A stretch of DNA of 48,278 bases from Thermoleptolyngbya sp046719575. GTDB lineage: Bacteria; Cyanobacteriota; Cyanobacteriia; Elainellales; Elainellaceae. A program made the translations under genes and the position numbers. This document shows, one piece after another, positions 22,153 to 29,481 of the stretch. The notes beneath the pieces are model-generated. The model did no database searches, was not told the DNA's origin, and saw only the letters and a list, made by a program, of their open reading frames with translations. The number at the start of each line of letters is the position of its first letter. Position 1 is the stretch's first letter. The stretch covers positions 1 through 48,278 of the forward strand of contig JBDNCP010000013.1 in NCBI GenBank assembly GCA_046719575.1. The letters are read 5' to 3'.

Positions 22153-22908
22153 CTAGTTGCCCAAATACGCCTCTAGCACCAGCGGATTTTGCTGCACCTC
22201 TTCGGGTGTGCCCGATGCCAGGTTGCGCCCCTCTGCCATCACCCACACGCGATCGCACAGCGACATCACCACATCCATATTGTGTTCAATCACCAGAAAC
22301 GTGATGCCCTGCCGATTCCACGCTTCGATATGTTCACAAATCTGGTTGATCAGCGTTGGGTTCACGCCCGCAGCAGGTTCATCCAGCAAAATCAGCCGGG
22401 GCTTCACCATCAGCGCCCGCCCCAGTTCCAATAGCTTGCGCTGCCCGCCAGAGAGCGAACCCGCATAGTCATGTGCCTTGTGTGCCAGTCCGATCGATTC
22501 CAGAATGTTCCAGGCATACTCCCGCTGCACTTCTTCCTCCTGGGCAATCCGGGGCGATCGCCACCACACATTCCAAAACCGCTCGCCCGTCTGCTTCTGC
22601 GCCGCCAGCAGCATATTCTCCAGCACCGACAGCCGCGACAGCACCCGCGCCACCTGAAACGTCCGCACCAACCCCCGCTGCGCCACTTGATGGGGCTGTA
22701 GCTGCTGGATCGGCTCTCCTGCAAAGCGAACCTCGCCGCTATCTGGCCGCAAAAACATCGACAGCAGGTTAAACAGCGTCGTCTTGCCTGCCCCGTTCGG
22801 GCCAATCAGCCCGGTAATGCTGCCCTCCGGAACCTCGATCGAGGCCGAATCCACCGCTCGGATGCCGCCGAAGGATTTGGTAAGTTGGGTTGCCGTGAGG
22901 AGGGACAT
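22153..22908 (-). CDS. livG: Branched-chain amino acid ABC transporter ATPase LivG
   Basis: A 251-residue ATPase of the LivG/NatA type that powers uptake of hydrophobic amino acids. Walker A GLIGPNGAGKTTLFNLL (about 34-50), Q-loop region VRTFQVARVLSRLSVLENM, signature LSGGQRKLLELGRAL, Walker B PRLILLDEPAAGVNP, and switch histidine in LVIEHNMDVVMSL. The insertion before the signature (QKQTGERFWNVWWRSPRIAQEEE) is characteristic of LivG as opposed to LivF. It lies 125 bases downstream of livM on the same strand, consistent with an operon. The binding protein, LivH and LivF partners are not in the window, so the system is split, as is common in cyanobacteria. Confidence 0.93.
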   Translation of the reverse strand: MSLLTATQLTKSFGGIRAVDSASIEVPEGSITGLIGPNGAGKTTLFNLLSMFLRPDSGEVRFAGEPIQQLQPHQVAQRGLVRTFQVARVLSRLSVLENMLLAAQKQTGERFWNVWWRSPRIAQEEEVQREYAWNILESIGLAHKAHDYAGSLSGGQRKLLELGRALMVKPRLILLDEPAAGVNPTLINQICEHIEAWNRQGITFLVIEHNMDVVMSLCDRVWVMAEGRNLASGTPEEVQQNPLVLEAYLGN

Positions 22909-22918
22909 GGGGAGGTTT

Positions 22919-22973
22919 GGGTGGGGTGGGGGTGGGTGGGGGAGTTGGGGGAGTTGGGAGGGTGGGATGAGGC
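22919..22973 (+). other. G-tract (possible G-quadruplex) between livM and livG
   Basis: At least six runs of three or more guanines separated by one to four bases (GGGTGGGGTGGGGGTGGGTG then further runs) on the plus strand, in the spacer of the minus-strand livM-livG pair and right before the livG start. On the transcript this is a C-rich leader; on the template DNA it meets the G-quadruplex pattern. Confidence 0.6.
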
Positions 22974-23033
22974 GATGAGGAAGCCGTATTCTCTCCCTGG
23001 CTCTCGCTCCGCATCACTCCATCGCCTCAAGCC

Positions 23034-24347
23034 CTACTTCCCAAGGGTGAGTTCATCTTTGTTGCCCAAGATGCCCTGCGGTCGCCACACCATGAGAACC
23101 ATTAGCAGCAGACCGATGAGCATAATGCGGAATGCGCCGAGGCGAGCATCGTCGAGGGGAATGACATCGCGCAAGAAGAAGCGGGTGATGGTCTGGTAAC
23201 CCCAGAAGATAGCGGCTCCCAGGATTGTGCCCACGTTGTTGCCTGCGCCGCCAAGGACAACGATCGTCCAGGCATTGAAAGTGACGAGGGGCTGAAAGTT
23301 ATCAGGATACACAGTGGTCAACTGCCACGCATAAAGGGAACCCGCAATGCCCGCCAAGAAACCGCCGATCGCCAGGGATTGCAGCTTGTAGGCAAACACA
23401 TTTTTACCCAGAGCGCGGGCAACGGCTTCGTCTTCGCGGATGGCTTTGAGGACACGACCCCAGGGCGATCGCACGAGTCGCTCTAAACCCCAAAAGATTA
23501 GCGCCAGCAGCACCACCGAAATCAACATCAGCCCAGCCTTGCTAGGGTTGCGGTCGTAGTGATACAGCGCCGAAGCAGAATAGCCATACACCCAGAGTCC
23601 TAGGGCCGCGCAGACCAGCGCCGCCACCGTTCCCAAGCTGGCAGACCAAGCGGGAATCTTGGCATCTGCTAGCTTGCCCAGCCAGACATAGAACCATACC
23701 AGCACCACCATCGCCGCCAGCAGCATCACGCCCAGCAGCCAATAGGGAACCGTGCCTAGTTGCTTGAGCGTGCTAGACACATAGCCTAGCCCAATCACCA
23801 ACAATGTTAGCGACAGCAGATAGCCCAGCGCCAGCGCCACGCCGTTGGTTAAATGAGCCGGGGGAATGGACTTCACCGTTTGCCGCAGCCAGCGCCAGAG
23901 CCGCCAGTAGGCGAGTCCGGCGATCGCCGTCAGAATCGCCACCATGAGCGATCGCCCCAGCCAGTTGGGGTTCAGGTTTGCCAGCGGCAGCGGAAAGCCC
24001 TGTAGTCCAAAGGTTCCCCGCGTCAGCCAGGCTTCATTTTCGGCAATCAGGCGCACCATCTCCGCCACGCCGATTGTAACGATCGCCAGATAATCTTCGC
24101 GCAGCCGCAGCGTCGCAAACCCAATGCCCAGCCCCAGCAGCGCCGCCAGCCCCGCCCCAACCAGCGCCCCCAACCACAGCGGCACGCCCCGCAAGCTGAG
24201 CAGCACCGTCGCGTAGGCTCCAATGGTCATAAACGCGACCTGCCCAAAGTTGATCAGCCCGGTAAAGCCCCATTGCAGATTCAGCCCCAGGGCAAAGATG
24301 GCAAAAATCGCCGCAAAAATAACCAGCGAAACAACAAACCCTTCCAT
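23034..24347 (-). CDS. livM: Branched-chain amino acid ABC transporter permease LivM
   Basis: A 437-residue polytopic permease of the LivM/NatC type. It begins MEGFVVSLVIFAAIFAIFAL at ATG 24347. Family segments: LGLNLQWGFTGLINFGQVAFMTIGAY, FGIGFATLRLREDYLAIVTIGVAEMVRLI-like, the coupling EAA-like loop SPWGRVLKAIREDEAVARALGKNV, and the last segment FNAWTIVVLGGAGNNVGTILGA. It is longer than E. coli LivM because of extra membrane segments between about 140 and 260. The open frame runs upstream to 24755, but that part crosses repeat copy 3 and the ATL gene in another frame and is not coding. It probably forms a heterodimer with a LivH-type permease encoded elsewhere; livG lies downstream. Confidence 0.92.
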   Translation of the reverse strand: MEGFVVSLVIFAAIFAIFALGLNLQWGFTGLINFGQVAFMTIGAYATVLLSLRGVPLWLGALVGAGLAALLGLGIGFATLRLREDYLAIVTIGVAEMVRLIAENEAWLTRGTFGLQGFPLPLANLNPNWLGRSLMVAILTAIAGLAYWRLWRWLRQTVKSIPPAHLTNGVALALGYLLSLTLLVIGLGYVSSTLKQLGTVPYWLLGVMLLAAMVVLVWFYVWLGKLADAKIPAWSASLGTVAALVCAALGLWVYGYSASALYHYDRNPSKAGLMLISVVLLALIFWGLERLVRSPWGRVLKAIREDEAVARALGKNVFAYKLQSLAIGGFLAGIAGSLYAWQLTTVYPDNFQPLVTFNAWTIVVLGGAGNNVGTILGAAIFWGYQTITRFFLRDVIPLDDARLGAFRIMLIGLLLMVLMVWRPQGILGNKDELTLGK

Positions 24348-24400
24348 GAGCAGCAGGGGATTTAGCTTTCTTGAAGAATAGCAGGTTGGGGCGGATGGGC

Positions 24401-24505
24401 AGAAGAACGAAAAAAGAAAAGCGAAGAACGAAAAACGAAACCTCTTCCCTCTTCCCTCTTCGTTCTTCCCTCTTCCCTCTTCGTTCTTCCCTCTTCCCTC
24501 ACTCC
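24401..24505. repeat. GAAGAAC-type hairpin repeat, copy 3
   Basis: Same orientation as copy 1: a purine arm with GAAGAACGAAAAACGAAA, core CCTCTTCCC, then TTCCCTC and TTCGTTC alternations, ending CTTCCCTCACTCC. It sits between livM and the ATL gene and overlaps the last codons of the latter (stop at 24499-24501). Confidence 0.75.
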
Positions 24506-24819
24506 ACCACCGGTCGCCACAAATACCTCCGCAAATCCACCTTTCCCTCTGGGCTAAACTCGATGCCTTCGGCTTCCAAGAGCGATCGCTGCAAATAATC
24601 TGTGCCGTAGCGCAGCGGCGATTCAGACACTTCGCCTTTGGCATTAATGACGCGATGCCAGGGAATGTCGGAATTTTGCATATCGACCCGATAGAGCGCG
24701 TAGCCCACCAGTCGCGCCTTGCCATAGAGTTGCGCCAAGTCTGCCACTTGCCCATAGGTCGCCACTTGTCCGTAGGGAATCTGCCGCACGATGTCGTAGA
24801 TTACCTGATAAGTATTCAT
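24499..24819 (-). CDS. Alkyltransferase-like (ATL) DNA-binding protein
   Basis: 106 residues homologous to the DNA-binding domain of O6-alkylguanine-DNA alkyltransferase. It starts MNTYQVIYDIVRQIPYGQVATYGQVADLA, followed by the helix-turn-helix with the arginine-finger region (ARLVGYALY) and DIPWHRVINAKG. In MGMT the active site is PCHRV; here cysteine is replaced by tryptophan (PWHRV), the mark of ATL proteins, which bind alkylated guanine without removing the group and are thought to channel it to nucleotide excision repair. The last residues lie inside repeat copy 3. It starts 36 bases after the proA stop, so cotranscription with proA is likely. Confidence 0.92.
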   Translation of the reverse strand: MNTYQVIYDIVRQIPYGQVATYGQVADLAQLYGKARLVGYALYRVDMQNSDIPWHRVINAKGEVSESPLRYGTDYLQRSLLEAEGIEFSPEGKVDLRRYLWRPVVE

Positions 24820-24855
24820 CGGTTTCAGGGTTCAGCACAGAAGGGCAAGGCTGGC

Positions 24856-26160
24856 TCAGGCAAGATCTTTGTGAGTAAAAGGGCGGGCGCGATCGCCGCT
24901 GTAGGTGTCTACGATGTGCCCCTCGCCAATTAGTTGATATTTATAGGTGACGAGGCCTTCTAGCCCGACGGGGCCGCGCGGCGGCATTTTTTGAGTGCTG
25001 ATGCCCACCTCTGCGCCAAAGCCATAGCGGAAGCCGTCGGCAAATCGGGTGGAGCAGTTGTGAAACACGCCCGCTGCATCTACTTGAGAGATAAATGTGG
25101 CGGCGGCTGCGTCGTCTTGCGTGGCGATCGCCTCGGTGTGCCGAGAACCGTAGGTGTTGATGTGGGCGATCGCCGCCTCCAGCGAATCCACCACGCGAAT
25201 CGCCAAAATCAGGTCGCTATATTCCGTTGCCCAATCCGCTTCGGTAGCAGGGGCAATGCCCTTGCCCGCTAGGGCTTGAGTCCGTTCATCACCGCGCAGT
25301 TCCACGCCTGCTTGTTGAAAAACTGGAACCATTGCTGCGAGGAACTGAGGCGCGATCGCCTCATGCACCAGCAAGGTTTCAATGGCGTTGCAGGCAGAGG
25401 GATAGTTGGTTTTGGCATCGAGGGCGATCGCCACCGCCTGCGCCACATCTGCCGCCCGGTCTACATACAGATGACAAATGCCATCGGCATGACCCAGCAC
25501 AGGAATGCGCGTATTTTCCTGCACAAACCGCACAAAGGAATTGGAGCCACGCGGAATGATCAAATCCACTTCTTGATCTAGCCCCAGCAGCGCCACCGTT
25601 TCTTCCCGCGTCGTCAGCAGGCGCACCACCGCCGGATCGAGGTCTACCGAACTCAGCCCCTGGTGAATCGCCTTCGTCAGCGCCTCACAGGAGCGCACCG
25701 CTTCTCGCCCGCCTTTGAGAATTACGCCATTGCCCGACTTAATCGCCAGCGCCGCAATTTGCACCAGCGCATCCGGGCGCGACTCGAAAATGACACCCAA
25801 TACGCCCAGGGGACAGGTCACGCGCTTCAGCACTAAGCCCGTGTCCAGTTCTCGATGAAGCTGCACCTGCCCCACCGGGTCGGCCAGTCGCGCCACATCA
25901 CGCACGCCTGCAATCACGCCGCGCAGCTTGGTTTCGTCCAGCTTTAGCCGCCCGTAGAGGGGCTTTGCCAGTCCTTCCTCCAGCGCCGCCGCACAATCGG
26001 CCGCATTCGCCGCCAGAATCTCTGGGGCGGCGGCTTCCAGGGAAAGGGCGATCGCCCCTACTGCCCGATTCCGCGCCTCACCCGACAGCGCCGCCAGCCG
26101 CCGCGCCGCCGATCGAGTCTGCTGAGCCAGGGTTTTGAGGTCAGGGGTGGAGGTGAGCAT
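24856..26160 (-). CDS. proA: Gamma-glutamyl phosphate reductase
   Basis: Second step of proline synthesis: NADPH reduction of gamma-glutamyl phosphate to glutamate semialdehyde in the cytoplasm. The 434-residue protein has the family length and motifs: RVTCPLGVLGVIFESRPDALVQIAALAIKSGNGVILKGG (cofactor domain), IPRGSNSFVRFVQENTRIPVLGHADGICHLYVD, the catalytic cysteine in TNYPSACNAIETLL, and FHNCSTRFADGFRYGFGAEVGIST with PPRGPVGLEGLVTYKY at the C terminus. The tail RARPFTHKDLA is also typical. ATG 26160. proB is not in the window. The bioD gene lies upstream on the same strand. Confidence 0.97.
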   Translation of the reverse strand: MLTSTPDLKTLAQQTRSAARRLAALSGEARNRAVGAIALSLEAAAPEILAANAADCAAALEEGLAKPLYGRLKLDETKLRGVIAGVRDVARLADPVGQVQLHRELDTGLVLKRVTCPLGVLGVIFESRPDALVQIAALAIKSGNGVILKGGREAVRSCEALTKAIHQGLSSVDLDPAVVRLLTTREETVALLGLDQEVDLIIPRGSNSFVRFVQENTRIPVLGHADGICHLYVDRAADVAQAVAIALDAKTNYPSACNAIETLLVHEAIAPQFLAAMVPVFQQAGVELRGDERTQALAGKGIAPATEADWATEYSDLILAIRVVDSLEAAIAHINTYGSRHTEAIATQDDAAAATFISQVDAAGVFHNCSTRFADGFRYGFGAEVGISTQKMPPRGPVGLEGLVTYKYQLIGEGHIVDTYSGDRARPFTHKDLA

Positions 26161-26251
26161 AGAGGTTGAGAATTGGGGTGAAACGAGCTAGAAGGGTTGA
26201 TGTTTCAGCCGCGCCGCACTTGAAACAGCTAAAAAACAGCTAAAACAGAGC

Positions 26252-26938
26252 CTATCCTCGCATCGGCATTAATCGCTCTAGCGCCAGGTCTGAGGCGGCT
26301 TGGGTGAGGCGGCCGAGGTCGGTAGGGTCGGGCAGATGGGGAATCAGGCCAAGGATGGGAACCTGGGTCAGGGACTGGATCAGGTCGGCGGGGGCCCAGT
26401 CGTCGATTTCCTGCTGGGTGCAGGGCACAACGCAGTTTAAGACAATGCCTTTGATATGGACGCGGGCCTGGCGGGCCAAGGCCACATTGGCCACGGCTTG
26501 CCCAATCGCCCCCAGTTTTACAGGAACTACCAAAACGGTGGGAATGCGCCAGTCCCAAGCAAGGTCAGCAACGGTGGTTTCGTGGGTAATGGGCGACCCC
26601 AAGCTACCCAGCGCTTCGACCAGCACCCAGTCCTTTTGTTTGGAGAGTGTTTCAAAGGTGTGCCAAGCGCCCTCTAGGCTGATGTTTCGGCCTTCTTTTT
26701 CGGCGGCAATGGGCGGTGCTAGCGGCGAGTCAAAGTGGATGGGGTTGATCTCGCTGATGGACTGATTGAGCGGGAAGAGACGCTGATAGAGTTCGCGATC
26801 GCCCATGCCCGACTGCACGGGTTTCATAATGCCGAGCGATCGCCCGCCGCTGTGGGCCTGCCAATAGGCCGCCAGTGCCGAAATCAGCACCGTCTTTCCC
26901 GTATCCGAATCCGTCGCTGCAATCAAAAGCGCGCTCAA
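26252..26938 (-). CDS. bioD: Dethiobiotin synthetase
   Basis: Closes the ureido ring of biotin precursor using DAPA, CO2 and ATP. The 228-residue protein has the P-loop IAATDSDTGKTVLISALAAYW at the N terminus (T-D-S-x-x-G-K-T), GIMKPVQSGM (K and S of the DAPA pocket), LEGAW-related and VLVEALGSLGSPI (where the usual E-G-x-G-G is E-A-L-G-S-L-G), WRIPTVLVVPVKLGAIGQ, and GIVLNCV. I start it at TTG 26938 because AGGAG lies 6 bases upstream (26945-26949); an upstream frame from 26983 is less likely. The EGAGG change to EALGS is a variation worth noting. Confidence 0.88.
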   Translation of the reverse strand: MSALLIAATDSDTGKTVLISALAAYWQAHSGGRSLGIMKPVQSGMGDRELYQRLFPLNQSISEINPIHFDSPLAPPIAAEKEGRNISLEGAWHTFETLSKQKDWVLVEALGSLGSPITHETTVADLAWDWRIPTVLVVPVKLGAIGQAVANVALARQARVHIKGIVLNCVVPCTQQEIDDWAPADLIQSLTQVPILGLIPHLPDPTDLGRLTQAASDLALERLMPMRG

Positions 26939-27171
26939 GCCCAACTCCTGGTGACAATTTCCAAAAAGACACGTTCCAATCAAACAAAACCGGATTCAAA
27001 AAACTGGGACAGAATTCTCCCCAGAGAAAACCTACATTATATCGCACAGGTCAAGCCGCCCTGAGCGCCAGTTTTGAGTATGCCCCTTGCTTGCGTGTGA
27101 TTCCTAGATTAGCGACGCGATGCCCGACAATTCCCGTATAGTGGGGACAGAATGACTGACAGGAGAGCATT

Positions 27172-27342
27172 ATGTTTGGTTTGGGCTGGCCCGAGGTTGC
27201 CATTATTGCAGTCGTTGCGATTCTCATTTTTGGGCCCAAAAAGATCCCTGAACTGGGCGGTGCTTTAGGCAAGACGCTGCGCGGCTTCAAAGAAGGGCTG
27301 AACGAAGCAGACGAAGAGGGCGATCGCGAACTGGAAGAATAG
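27172..27342 (+). CDS. tatA: Twin-arginine translocase subunit TatA/E
   Basis: A short gene of 56 residues: MFGLGWPEVAIIAVVAIL at the start, then IFGPKKIPELGGALGKTL, then an amphipathic helix and an acidic tail. The single membrane helix, the FGPKK-(I/L)-PELG hinge and the amphipathic helix are diagnostic of TatA/TatE/Hcf106. It forms the pore for folded twin-arginine precursors in the thylakoid or plasma membrane with TatC, which is not in the window. Its size is at the small end for TatA. AGGAGAG at 27161-27167 gives a good ribosome site 4-5 bases from the ATG. An intrinsic terminator follows at 27451-27477. Confidence 0.93.
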   Translation: MFGLGWPEVAIIAVVAILIFGPKKIPELGGALGKTLRGFKEGLNEADEEGDRELEE

Positions 27343-27450
27343 CTCCCAGGATTAGTGTCGCGGCTCAGAGCCTAAAGCAGTTAGATACAGCAAAAAACAC
27401 AAAACCAAAAATAACGGCTACCACCTCTCTGAAACGCAAAACGCAAAACG

Positions 27451-27477
27451 CCCCTGAAGCTTATAAACTTCAAGGGG
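27451..27477. terminator. Terminator hairpin between tatA and tRNA-Thr
   Basis: CCCCTGAAG and CTTCAAGGGG (one bulged A) enclose an 8-base loop. On the plus strand TTT follows; on the minus strand GCGTTTTGCGTTTTG follows, so it can terminate both tatA and the tRNA transcript. Confidence 0.7.
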
Positions 27478-27488
27478 TTTGGCATGAA

Positions 27489-27560
27489 AGCCGGTGATGA
27501 GATTTGAACTCACGGCCGCTCGATTACGAATCGAGTGCTCTACCACTGAGCTACACCGGC
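27489..27560 (-). tRNA. tRNA-Thr (anticodon CGU)
   Basis: 72 nucleotides on the minus strand. Acceptor GCCGGTG pairs with CACCGGC, the D arm is GCTC-AGTGGTA-GAGC, the anticodon arm is CTCGA-TTCGTAA-TCGAG with anticodon CGT (reads ACG), and the T arm is GTGAG-TTCAAAT-CTCAT (one G-T pair). Discriminator base T; no encoded CCA. No intron. Confidence 0.95.
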
Positions 27561-27903
27561 GAGGCTAGGTCTATCTCTGCAAAGATTCATTCATGCGAAG
27601 CTACTACTGCACAGATTTCACAGAATCAATTTTTGCAGACAAACATGAATTATAGCAGCCTCTCCTAATTTGTGAAATGGCGTTTTGCACTGGCATTTTG
27701 CACTTGGCCGCGGGCGGCGCTTGTCCTCTCGGCTCAAAACACGATCCGGGATTGCTCAGGGTCGTCCTGTAGTTGCTAGCTAGTTGCGTGACAGCGGGGC
27801 AATGCCCAAAGCTGCAAACGCTACAAAAGCACCTATCATGAGTAGGTCTATTTTTAGCGCTCGCTTTGGAGCGCTTTGAGCGAACTAGATTTGGGTGTTG
27901 CCG
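27561..27903. other. Spacer between tRNA-Thr and peptidase gene
   Basis: It includes the tRNA promoter region. A 160-codon minus frame overlapping it (27604-28086) runs antisense into the peptidase gene and is not accepted. AGCGCT occurs twice (27856-27861 and 27870-27875) 29-48 bases before the ATG and forms a small dyad. Confidence 0.55.
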
Positions 27904-29232
27904 ATGGTACAACTTGTCCTGCGTGTAAATACAGCAACCGTGTTTAAGCTGCGGCCCGAGCCAAACTCTCTGTTGCAGCCCAATGAAATGGTGGCGATCG
28001 CCTCTGGCAACACCTACCCGCTGCATTCCTATGCCTACGCCAATATCAACGGCTCCTTCAACGGACATATCAAGTTTGCGTTGCAAAACCGAACCATCAA
28101 TGGATTCAACACTTGGTTTGTGTCGAGTCTAGATGCTCAGGTCGAAGCCAACGGGGTCGTCGTCTACCCCCACGAGGATCAGGAGAGTATCCCGATTCTC
28201 TGGATTAATCAGAACACAATCCTCAAGCGGCGGCCGGTCGATTCATCCGTCTTGTCCAATTCGGAAAAAGTCTCGATCCAGCGGGGTCGGATGATCAATC
28301 TGCATTCCTACGCCTTTGCCGATGCTCAGGGCGAGTTCAATAACCACATTAAGTTTGCCATTCGCAATCGCGCTGATTTTATCAACGGGCTAAGCACCTG
28401 GTTTGTTTTCAACCAACACGCTTTTGTCACCTTTGATGGGGACGTGGTGTATCCCCCCGAAGATCCCAATGCGTTTATCCTGCGAATTACGCAAAACACG
28501 CTGTTCAAACGTCGCCCGGTGCCATCATCGCAGCTTGCGCCGAATGAACAGGCTCCGGCAATGCCAGGGACGCTGCTAGTAATTGACAACTATGCCTTTG
28601 CCGATGTCCAGGGATCGTTTAACTCCCACATCAAGTTTGCGATTAAATACGTCAAAGATAATATCTACGGGTTCAACACCTGGTATGTGTTTGACCAACA
28701 TGCGCGGGTCGAGCAGGCTGGCAAAGTCGTCTATCCCAGGCCGCAACAGCCCCCGCCGCCCCCTCCACCACCGCCCCCTCCACCACCGCCCCCCCCGCCA
28801 CAGTACACGGGTCGGCCGTTTCGCCTACCGGGGTATTCCTCTACGTTTTACACCGATCAGCCGATTATTCCGAATGGCAACTTTACTTGGGGCGAGGCGA
28901 CTAAAAACGCCACCCGCATCCCCGCAACCAAGGCGATCGCCGACAACATCCTAGCCCTGGCGCGGGAACTGCAAAAGGTGAGAAATCAGATTGGCCGCCC
29001 CTTCCAGGTCAATTCCTGGTATCGTCCGCCAGATGTCAATTCGGCAGTGGGTGGGGCAACCAATAGCCAGCACCTCTACGGCAAGGCGGTCGATGTGCAA
29101 GTGCAGGGCCTCAGTGGTCGGCAGGTCGCCAATGCGGTGATGCTGTCCTGGAATGGTGGCATTGGGATTTATAGCAACATGCCGAACGTGATCCATCTGG
29201 ATATTGGGCCAAAACGCACCTGGGGGTTTTGA
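27904..29232 (+). CDS. M15-type peptidase with three N-terminal repeats and polyproline linker
   Basis: 442 residues. Residues about 3-85, 95-175 and 184-265 are three copies of an unnamed domain with the pattern N-T-x-(F/L)-K-x-R-P, Y-A-(Y/F)-A-(N/D), G-x-F-N-x-HIKFA, and (T/S)W(F/Y)V-x(4)-A. A run of about 17 prolines (codons near 28749-28800) links them to a C-terminal Peptidase_M15_3 domain. There the zinc ligands are H and D of SQHLYGKAVDVQV and the final H of VIHLDIG, preceded by SWYRPPDVNSAVGGA. Members cleave peptidoglycan cross-links (D-Ala-D-Ala type or endopeptidase). The N terminus has no signal peptide, so export must be by another route or it is a lytic cytoplasmic protein. Start is ATG 27904. 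The repeats could bind cell wall or glycan. Confidence 0.85.
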   Translation: MVQLVLRVNTATVFKLRPEPNSLLQPNEMVAIASGNTYPLHSYAYANINGSFNGHIKFALQNRTINGFNTWFVSSLDAQVEANGVVVYPHEDQESIPILWINQNTILKRRPVDSSVLSNSEKVSIQRGRMINLHSYAFADAQGEFNNHIKFAIRNRADFINGLSTWFVFNQHAFVTFDGDVVYPPEDPNAFILRITQNTLFKRRPVPSSQLAPNEQAPAMPGTLLVIDNYAFADVQGSFNSHIKFAIKYVKDNIYGFNTWYVFDQHARVEQAGKVVYPRPQQPPPPPPPPPPPPPPPPPQYTGRPFRLPGYSSTFYTDQPIIPNGNFTWGEATKNATRIPATKAIADNILALARELQKVRNQIGRPFQVNSWYRPPDVNSAVGGATNSQHLYGKAVDVQVQGLSGRQVANAVMLSWNGGIGIYSNMPNVIHLDIGPKRTWGF

Positions 29233-29302
29233 AAGTGCTATTGGGATCTCCGCTATTGGGATCTCCTCAAGTGGTGCGGGCCGCAGTTAATTTCATGTCC
29301 AT

Positions 29303-29388
29303 GACTTACGCAGTCAGACGAATTCTCGCGGGCTGCGCCCGCGAGAATTCGTCTGAAATCAAGAAGCTCCATTGCAAGTGCGTAAATC
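29303..29388 (+). mobile_element. 86-bp MITE-like element with 20-bp perfect hairpin
   Basis: Ends GACTTACGCA and TGCGTAAATC are inverted repeats (9/10). Inside, a 20-bp perfect palindrome (29314-29333 and 29337-29356, loop TGC) includes GAATTCTCGCGGGC. It follows the peptidase gene. No coding content. Confidence 0.7.
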
Positions 29389-29418
29389 CTAACGTCTTTC
29401 AAGTGACGCTAGGACAGC

Positions 29419-29453
29419 ATAAGCCCAGGCTTAATCTATCAGCCTAGGCTTAT
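29419..29453. terminator. Hairpin at the 3' end of glgA
   Basis: ATAAGCC-c-AGGCT pairs with AGCCT-a-GGCTTAT around a 9-base loop, 29 bases after the glgA stop on the minus strand. No U-tract. Confidence 0.55.
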
Positions 29454-29481
29454 ACGAGGTATGAGGTCTTCCTGCGCCAGG

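Noticed and set aside
24348..24755. N-terminal extension of livM to 24755
   Set aside because: It overlaps the ATL gene in another frame and crosses repeat copy 3; the permease starts at MEGFVV.
27604..28086. 160-codon minus-strand frame upstream of and inside the M15 peptidase gene
   Set aside because: Overlaps a supported gene antisense, no recognisable domain, poor start.
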